Translations under genes and position numbers: made by a program
Part shown: one piece after another, positions 36,130 to 41,636 of the stretch
How positions within the stretch are numbered: the first letter of the stretch is position 1
How the letters are laid out: every line of letters starts with the position of its first letter
Origin: Candidatus Nomurabacteria bacterium
GTDB lineage: Bacteria > Patescibacteriota > Minisyncoccia > Phycocordibacterales > UBA9973
NCBI GenBank assembly: GCA_020846455.1
Contig: JADLDV010000017.1
Span: 1 to 41,636, forward strand
Direction of reading: 5' to 3'
DNA: 41,636 nt
The notes under the pieces: model-generated
The model's input: the letters and a program-made list of their open reading frames with translations, nothing else
The model's database searches: none
What the model was told of the DNA's origin: nothing

Positions 36130-37600
36130 TGATACCAAAAGAAAGAAATTTTGATAACAAACTATGTTCTTTTACATAACTCTGGATATGTTTCCGTGCA
36201 AGGGAAGTTTTTGTGTAATCAAGCCATTTACTTGTAGGGTGAGCAGTTTTATTTGTAACGATTTCAACAATATCACCATTTTTGAGTTTTGTGCCAATAG
36301 TACTCATTTTTCCGTGTATTTTTACCGCAGAAATAGCATTACCAATATCTGAGTGAATTGCATATGCAAAATCTATTGGGCTAGAATCTTCTGGTAAATC
36401 TACAACGTCACCTTTTGGTGTGAATACGAAGATACGGTTTCGAAAGAAATCCATTCTCAGGTGTTCAAGGAATACACTTGGTTCAGAAACAATTTTTTGC
36501 ATTTCTTTGAGTTCATCAATCCATGCAAATTTCTTTGCAAGTCCGTTATTGTTTTGATTTTGAAGATGTTCTTTGTATGAAAAGTGTGATGCGATACCAA
36601 GTTCTGCTTCATCATGCATTTCTTGTGTTCGAATTTGAATTTCAGCAATGCCTGTTTCTGTTGCAATTGTGGTATGAATACTTTTGTATCCATTTGGTTT
36701 TGGAAGGGCAATATAGTCTTTGATACGTCCAGGAAGTGGCTTCCAGAGTGCGTGTACAAGTCCGAGTACTTGATAACAATCACTGACGGTCGGTACAATC
36801 ACGCGAAGTGCCACTATGTCATAGATCTTACCCATATCCCAATTATACTTTTCTAATTTGCGATACAGACTATAGCTATGTTTGATGCGATAATCAATCT
36901 GTGCATTTTGTACACCCCATTGATCGAGTGCGTCACGAAGTTTGTGATAGACTTGTTCAAGATTTTTTTGACTGATGTCGGTGCGTTCAGCGAGGAGTGC
37001 TTGGACTTTCTCGTATTCTTTTGGAAATGCAAAAGGGAAGGCGTAGTCTTCAAGTTCACCCTTGAGTTTTCCCATACCAAGACGATTTGCAAGGGAAGCA
37101 TGTACTTCTATTGTCTCAAGGGCAATACGAGCGCTTTTGTCTGGTCGTACGTGCTCAAGTGTTGAGACGTTGTGGAGTCTATCTGCGAGTTTGATCATGA
37201 GTACTCTAATATCTTCTGCCATAGCAACAAAAAACTTCCGTAAACTTTCTACATGTCGTTCACGACCTCTATATTTGAGTGTGCCAAGTTTTGTTACACC
37301 ATTTACTAGAAACACAATTTCTTCTCCAAACATTTTTTCCATCTCTTCTTCTGTAACAGCAGTGTCTTCAAGTACGTCATGCATAAGTCCCGCAGAAATT
37401 GTGCGTGCATCCATACCAAATGATGCGAGATTTTTCCCCACAGCGAATACGTGTATGAAATATGGTTCTCCCGATTTGCGGAGTTGTCCCTCATGAGCTT
37501 TTTCTGCGAAGTCATATGCACGAGTAATCAGCTCGATGTCTTCGCCAGACGCTTCTCGCATAAGAGAAAATATTTCTTGTATATCGCAGTCGTTTTTCAT
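36122..37600 (-). CDS. RelA/SpoT-family (p)ppGpp synthetase/hydrolase (HD-synthetase-TGS)
   Basis: AHEGQLRKSGEPYFIH, LMHDVLEDT, RLHNVSTL, DIVALRVIVPTVSDCYQVLGLVHALWKPLPGRIKDYIALPKPNGYKSIHTT, TGS-like VFTPKGDVVDLPEDSSPIDFAYAIHSDIG. Confidence 0.94.
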   Translation of the reverse strand: MKNDCDIQEIFSLMREASGEDIELITRAYDFAEKAHEGQLRKSGEPYFIHVFAVGKNLASFGMDARTISAGLMHDVLEDTAVTEEEMEKMFGEEIVFLVNGVTKLGTLKYRGRERHVESLRKFFVAMAEDIRVLMIKLADRLHNVSTLEHVRPDKSARIALETIEVHASLANRLGMGKLKGELEDYAFPFAFPKEYEKVQALLAERTDISQKNLEQVYHKLRDALDQWGVQNAQIDYRIKHSYSLYRKLEKYNWDMGKIYDIVALRVIVPTVSDCYQVLGLVHALWKPLPGRIKDYIALPKPNGYKSIHTTIATETGIAEIQIRTQEMHDEAELGIASHFSYKEHLQNQNNNGLAKKFAWIDELKEMQKIVSEPSVFLEHLRMDFFRNRIFVFTPKGDVVDLPEDSSPIDFAYAIHSDIGNAISAVKIHGKMSTIGTKLKNGDIVEIVTNKTAHPTSKWLDYTKTSLARKHIQSYVKEHSLLSKFLSFGIKK

Positions 37601-37636
37601 CTATTGATTATACAAAATAAGGTGATTTTATAGTAC

Positions 37637-37665
37637 TTGACTTTTTTATATAAATATGATATTAT
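37637..37665 (+). promoter_or_regulatory. Promoter-like TTGACT-17-TATTAT
   Basis: Upstream of the 43-aa TM ORF. Confidence 0.5.
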
Positions 37666-37692
37666 AATTATGAACAATTAAATATAAAAACT

Positions 37693-37824
37693 ATGGAAAA
37701 GTTTATAGAAGTGAATGGTCCTTTAATTTTTATTATTTGCGAAGTCGTTATTGGGTTTGTCATTATTTATTCAATGATTTATAGTGACGTAACTGAAGAA
37801 AAAGGTAAAAACGAAAGTAAATAA
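37693..37824 (+). CDS. Small single-TM protein (43 aa), hypothetical
   Basis: Not in ORF track; MEKFIEVNGPLIFIICEVVIGFVIIYSMIYSDVTEEKGKNESK. Confidence 0.65.
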   Translation: MEKFIEVNGPLIFIICEVVIGFVIIYSMIYSDVTEEKGKNESK

Positions 37825-37836
37825 GAATTAAGAATC

Positions 37837-37870
37837 AAAACTGCTCAATGGAAAACACGAGCAGTTTTTT
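37837..37870. terminator. Hairpin terminator
   Basis: AAAACTGCTC..GAGCAGTTTTTT. Confidence 0.7.
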
Positions 37871-37897
37871 ATATTGTAAATTACACTCCTTATTTTT

Positions 37898-40159
37898 TTA
37901 TTTTTCTTTTTTCTGAAAACCTCTCTTCTTTTTTTCTTGTGCAAGGAGTGCAAGTGCTTGATCAAGTGTGATCGTATACACATCAAGTGGTGGTTTTATT
38001 GAACGGAAATTGCCATCGTGTGCCACATATGGACCGAAGCGTCCAGCGTTTGCCATAATTTCTTTACCACTAATCGGATCAGTTCCAAGTGTGCGAGGAA
38101 GTGAGAGATAGGTAAGTGCCATGTCTACAGTGACAGTACTCGGATCAATTGTCCGTGGGATACTTGCCATCTTTGGCTTTGGTTGCGGCACTACTTTTTC
38201 TTTTGGAACTCTTTTTTCTCCTTTGACCTTTTTTACCGCAGGAACCTTTTTCTTTTTTTCTGGTTTTGTACCAAGTTGTACATATGGACCAAATCGTCCA
38301 ATAAGAACAAAGATTGGAAGTCCTGTTGTTGGATCAATGCCAATTGGTTCATCTTTTTTGATCTCGATACCATCTATCGTGAGTGCACCATCACAGTCTG
38401 GGTATGTTTCGCATGAGAGAAATTTGCCACCACGACCAAGTTTGACCACCATGCCTTTGCCACATTTTGGACAGATGAATTTCGGATCTGCTTTTTCAAG
38501 TGTAGTAAGTTTGTCGATAGAATCTTTTTCTTTTACATCTTTTGAAAATGGACCGTAAAAATCCTTGAGTGTTTTTGTATATTCTCGAGAACCATCTGCT
38601 ATTTCATCGAGTTCATTTTCCATTTCTGCGGTAAATGTATCAGAAATGTATTTCATAAAGTTATCTTCAAGAAATGTTGAAACTACTTCACCTGTATCTG
38701 TTGGTTTCAATGATCGTCCAATTTTTTCAACATATCCACGTACTTCAAGTGTTGAAATAATAGCAGCGTAGGTAGATGGACGTCCAATACCACGAGATTC
38801 GAGTTCTTTCACCAGTCCTGCTTCTGAATAACGATTTGGTGGTTCTGTTTGTTTCTCTGTGCTCGCAAATTCTTTGAGTGTAAGTACATCTCCTTCTTTC
38901 ATTTCTGGGAGTTCGACATCTTCTCCTCGCGCATCAGTATCACAAGCGAGCCAACCAGGGAAGAGTACGCATGATCCATTTGCGGTAAAATCAGGAATAG
39001 TGCCATCGGTAATGTTCGCAACAACTTTTGTTTTGAGTAATTTTGCATCAGTCATTTGAGAAGACACAGTGCGCTCCCAAATGAGACGGTAGAGTTTCTT
39101 TTGTTCTTCAGTATTGCCTACAGATAATTTTTCTGGATGAGTAGGTCGAATCGCCTCATGGGCTTCTTGTGCGTTTTTACTCTTCGTCTTATATGTATGC
39201 GCTTCAGCATATTCTTTGCCGTATGTTTTTTCAACAACTTTCAAAATACTCGCTTGTGCTTGTGCGGAAAGATTGGTCGAGTCAGTACGCATGTAGGTAA
39301 TATGTCCTGATTCATACAGTTTTTGTGCAATTTGCATTGTTCGAGAAGGTGAAAAACCCAGACGAGATGATGCAGTCTGTTGTATTGTTGATGTGCTAAA
39401 AGGTGCACGAGCAACACGTTTTTGTTCACTTGTTTTGAGTTCAGTTACTTGCCATTGTTTTGTATTGGCTAGTGCTACAATACGTTCCATTTCTTTTTGG
39501 TCACGTGGTTCTTCGACACAAGAGAGCGCGATTGATGCTTTCTTTGGTGTCAGAAATGTTCCTGAAAGATTCCAGTATGTTTCAGGAATAAATGCCTTGA
39601 TTTCACGTTCACGCTCGACAAGGATACGGAGTGCAGGGGATTGTACACGTCCAGCAGAAAGTCCGTACCTGACTTTTTTCCAGATAAGTCCAGAGAGGTC
39701 GTAACCGACCAGTCTATCCAAGACGCGTCGTGCTTCTTGTGCTTTGACTAGATTTGAATCAATATCACGAGGATGTTTCAACGCCTCAGTGACTGCTTCT
39801 TTGGTGATTTCATTGAATGCCACACGTTTGATAGGAACTTTAATTTTCTTGTTTTCTTTGAGGAGTTGTTCCAAGTGCCATGAGATCGCTTCACCTTCGC
39901 GGTCCGGGTCGGTTGCAAGAAGAATTTCTTTTGCATCTTCACCAAGTGCTTGTAACTCTGTGATTACTTTTTCTTTACCTTTACTGATTTCGTATGAAGG
40001 AATAAATCCTCCAGGAATATCAATTGCTTTTTTGTTGGACTTCGGAAGGTCACGCACATGGCCGACAGATGCACGCACGAGAAAGCCGTCTTTGTTGTCA
40101 GACAAATATTTTTCAATTGTTTTTGCTTTTGAAGGGGATTCAACAATAAGGAGCTTCAT
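37898..40159 (-). CDS. topA: DNA topoisomerase I
   Basis: MKLLIVESPSKAKTIEKYL, LLATDPDREGEAISWHLEQLL, SAGRVQSPALRILVEREREI, ITYMRTDSTNLS, CPKCGKGMVVKLGRGGKFLSCETYPDC. Confidence 0.96.
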   Translation of the reverse strand: MKLLIVESPSKAKTIEKYLSDNKDGFLVRASVGHVRDLPKSNKKAIDIPGGFIPSYEISKGKEKVITELQALGEDAKEILLATDPDREGEAISWHLEQLLKENKKIKVPIKRVAFNEITKEAVTEALKHPRDIDSNLVKAQEARRVLDRLVGYDLSGLIWKKVRYGLSAGRVQSPALRILVEREREIKAFIPETYWNLSGTFLTPKKASIALSCVEEPRDQKEMERIVALANTKQWQVTELKTSEQKRVARAPFSTSTIQQTASSRLGFSPSRTMQIAQKLYESGHITYMRTDSTNLSAQAQASILKVVEKTYGKEYAEAHTYKTKSKNAQEAHEAIRPTHPEKLSVGNTEEQKKLYRLIWERTVSSQMTDAKLLKTKVVANITDGTIPDFTANGSCVLFPGWLACDTDARGEDVELPEMKEGDVLTLKEFASTEKQTEPPNRYSEAGLVKELESRGIGRPSTYAAIISTLEVRGYVEKIGRSLKPTDTGEVVSTFLEDNFMKYISDTFTAEMENELDEIADGSREYTKTLKDFYGPFSKDVKEKDSIDKLTTLEKADPKFICPKCGKGMVVKLGRGGKFLSCETYPDCDGALTIDGIEIKKDEPIGIDPTTGLPIFVLIGRFGPYVQLGTKPEKKKKVPAVKKVKGEKRVPKEKVVPQPKPKMASIPRTIDPSTVTVDMALTYLSLPRTLGTDPISGKEIMANAGRFGPYVAHDGNFRSIKPPLDVYTITLDQALALLAQEKKKRGFQKKEK

Positions 40160-40205
40160 ATATAAGAGTACATATATAGTATAGTACGCGGCTAAGTATT
40201 ACACA

Positions 40206-40234
40206 AAAAAATACATTTTGGCAAATGTATTTTT
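40206..40234 (-). terminator. Terminator of dprA
   Basis: AAAAATACATTT..AAATGTATTTTT. Confidence 0.7.
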
Positions 40235-40243
40235 ATTTCTATC

Positions 40244-41116
40244 TTAATAACTTTTGCGAATCTCTCCGTATTCTTCTTTTATCATGCCTTTGATTTCCAT
40301 GAGTGAGAGCAGTGCATTTGCTTGAGTGATTGGTATATCGAGTAGTGTAAAAAGTTCATCTTTTTCTTTTGGTTCACGTAAAAGATCAAGAACATTCTTT
40401 TCTTCCGAACTTGCACTTTCATACAGTGCATTTGCTTCTTTCCGGATTTCTTCTGTTGTGACGGTGAATCCAAGTGCCTCGATAATATCTTTGCTACTGG
40501 TAATCGGTGTCGCCCCAAGTCGTAAGAGCATGTGTGTGCCTTTTGAACTTTCTGAAAAAATACTTCCTGGTACTGCAAAAACATCACGGTTGTATTCTGT
40601 TGCAAGTCGAGCTGTAATGAGTGTGCCGGATTTCTCTTCTGCTTCTATGATGAGTACTGCGCGTACCATACCTGCCATGAGTCTGTTGCGTTGCGGAAAA
40701 CTCCAGATAGTTGCTTTGAAGTCTGGCGCAAATTCTGAAATGAGTCCACCTCCTGATGCAACAATCTTTTCTGCAAGGTGAAGATTAGTACGAGGATACA
40801 GTACAGATGGATTGAGTCCTGATCCAGGAAATGCAAATGTAGGAAGTCCAACAGTGAGTGCTGTCTCATGTGCGATCGTGTCGATACCAAGTGCGAGTCC
40901 AGATACGATACCGATAGGATATCCTGCGAGTCCTTGGATGAGTGATTTGCACACATCTCGTCCGTATGAGGTGTGCCTACGAGACCCGACCACTGCAATG
41001 AGTGTTAATGATGGACTAGGAAGGTTGCCCCAAACATAAAGTTCTTTTGGTTGTTGAGGAATTTCAAGGAGCTGTGGAGGGAATTGTTCTTTTGGTAGTT
41101 TGATAAGATTCATCAT
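40244..41116 (-). CDS. dprA: DNA-processing protein DprA (Smf)
   Basis: AVVGSRRHTSYGRDVCKSLIQGLAGYPIGIVSGLALGIDTIAHETAL, GLISEFAPDFKATIWSFPQRNRLMAGMVRAVLIIEAEEKSGTLITARLATEYNRDVFAVPGSI. Confidence 0.94.
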   Translation of the reverse strand: MMNLIKLPKEQFPPQLLEIPQQPKELYVWGNLPSPSLTLIAVVGSRRHTSYGRDVCKSLIQGLAGYPIGIVSGLALGIDTIAHETALTVGLPTFAFPGSGLNPSVLYPRTNLHLAEKIVASGGGLISEFAPDFKATIWSFPQRNRLMAGMVRAVLIIEAEEKSGTLITARLATEYNRDVFAVPGSIFSESSKGTHMLLRLGATPITSSKDIIEALGFTVTTEEIRKEANALYESASSEEKNVLDLLREPKEKDELFTLLDIPITQANALLSLMEIKGMIKEEYGEIRKSY

Positions 41117-41204
41117 TATTATTTTATCATATAGGACAACCTTTTTATTTAAGTATTTTTTTGGTAGTATGTGTATATTACTCTATAGATAGTCAAGAAT
41201 ATAT

Positions 41205-41636
41205 ATGCTCGATATCAAATTCATAAAAGAAAATAAAGACCTTATACAAGAAGCTGCTCGTAAGAAACACGTTGATTTTTCAGCTGAAGAATTAATTACA
41301 CTCGATGAGCAACGCATTCAAACATTGTCACTTGTCGAATCATTGCGTGCCGAACAAAACATTATTTCAGATAAGATTCCTCAGATGACTGATCCCGTAG
41401 AAAGACAAACTGAAATTGAAAAAATGCGTCTTTTGAAAGAAGATTTGAAAAAACATGAAGATACACTTCGTGATGTCATGACTGCATGGCAAGGTTTGAT
41501 GCTCCGTGTACCAAATATTCCAGATATGTCTGTACCTGATGGTGATAGTGATGAAGATAATGTCGAGGTCAAAGTTTGGGGAGATAAGCCAGCGTTTGAT
41601 TTTGAACCAAAGGATCATATTACACTTATGGAAACT
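41205..41636 (+). CDS. serS: Seryl-tRNA synthetase, N-terminal part (truncated by window end)
   Basis: Reading from ATG 41205: MLDIKFIKENKDLIQEAARKKHVDFSAEELITLDEQR...LMLRVPNIPDMSVPDGDSDEDNVEVKVWGDKPAFDFEPKDHITLMET. Confidence 0.93.
   Translation, partial: MLDIKFIKENKDLIQEAARKKHVDFSAEELITLDEQRIQTLSLVESLRAEQNIISDKIPQMTDPVERQTEIEKMRLLKEDLKKHEDTLRDVMTAWQGLMLRVPNIPDMSVPDGDSDEDNVEVKVWGDKPAFDFEPKDHITLMET

Noticed and set aside
1-41636. CRISPR array, prophage, transposon or restriction-modification system
   Set aside because: No regularly spaced direct repeats, transposase, integrase, Cas or R-M motifs recognised. The methyltransferases present look like small-molecule, RNA or protein methylases.
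1-41636. Alternative genetic code (UGA recoded, as in some CPR lineages)
   Set aside because: Conserved ORFs lack in-frame UGA, and UGA appears to act as a stop (e.g. TGA ending the 33837..34340 ORF), consistent with code 11.

Overview
The window looks like a gene-dense segment of a small Patescibacteria/CPR (Parcubacteria-like) chromosome. I infer the lineage from gene content, the AT-rich intergenic spacers, stops consistent with code 11 and the tandem VirB2/T4SS-pilin-like genes. I could not run a search. Most of it is core: pyk (3' part), raiA/hpf, fmt, def, hisS, lepB, pth, rpsA, gyrA, infB, rbfA, cysteine desulfurase, clpC-like, rpmG, miaA, parB, RelA/SpoT, topA, dprA and serS (5' part). 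There are seven tRNA genes: Leu-UAG, Lys-CUU, Leu-UAA, Cys-GCA, Tyr-GUA, Trp-CCA and Leu-CAA. Accessory-looking parts are: (i) 5.9-9.6 kb, with an alpha/beta hydrolase, an orphan Mur-ligase-like protein, small/membrane proteins behind a promoter with a G7 spacer, and a secreted-protein gene flanked by near-identical palindromes; (ii) 15.2-19.4 kb, with an orphan solute-binding protein followed by six tandem pilin-like genes; (iii) 19.5-21.4 kb, an SPFH-like/membrane protein pair with a long structured leader. Main observations to check: the pilin/SBP locus and its probable major subunit, start codons placed 6-8 nt after -10 boxes (leaderless mRNAs), tRNA-derived fragments carrying a shared GCAAAGCAGTTTGC hairpin, a putative phase-variable promoter, an rpsA leader attenuator, and two unannotated small-ORF transcription units. 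No CRISPR array, rRNA or transposase was recognised.
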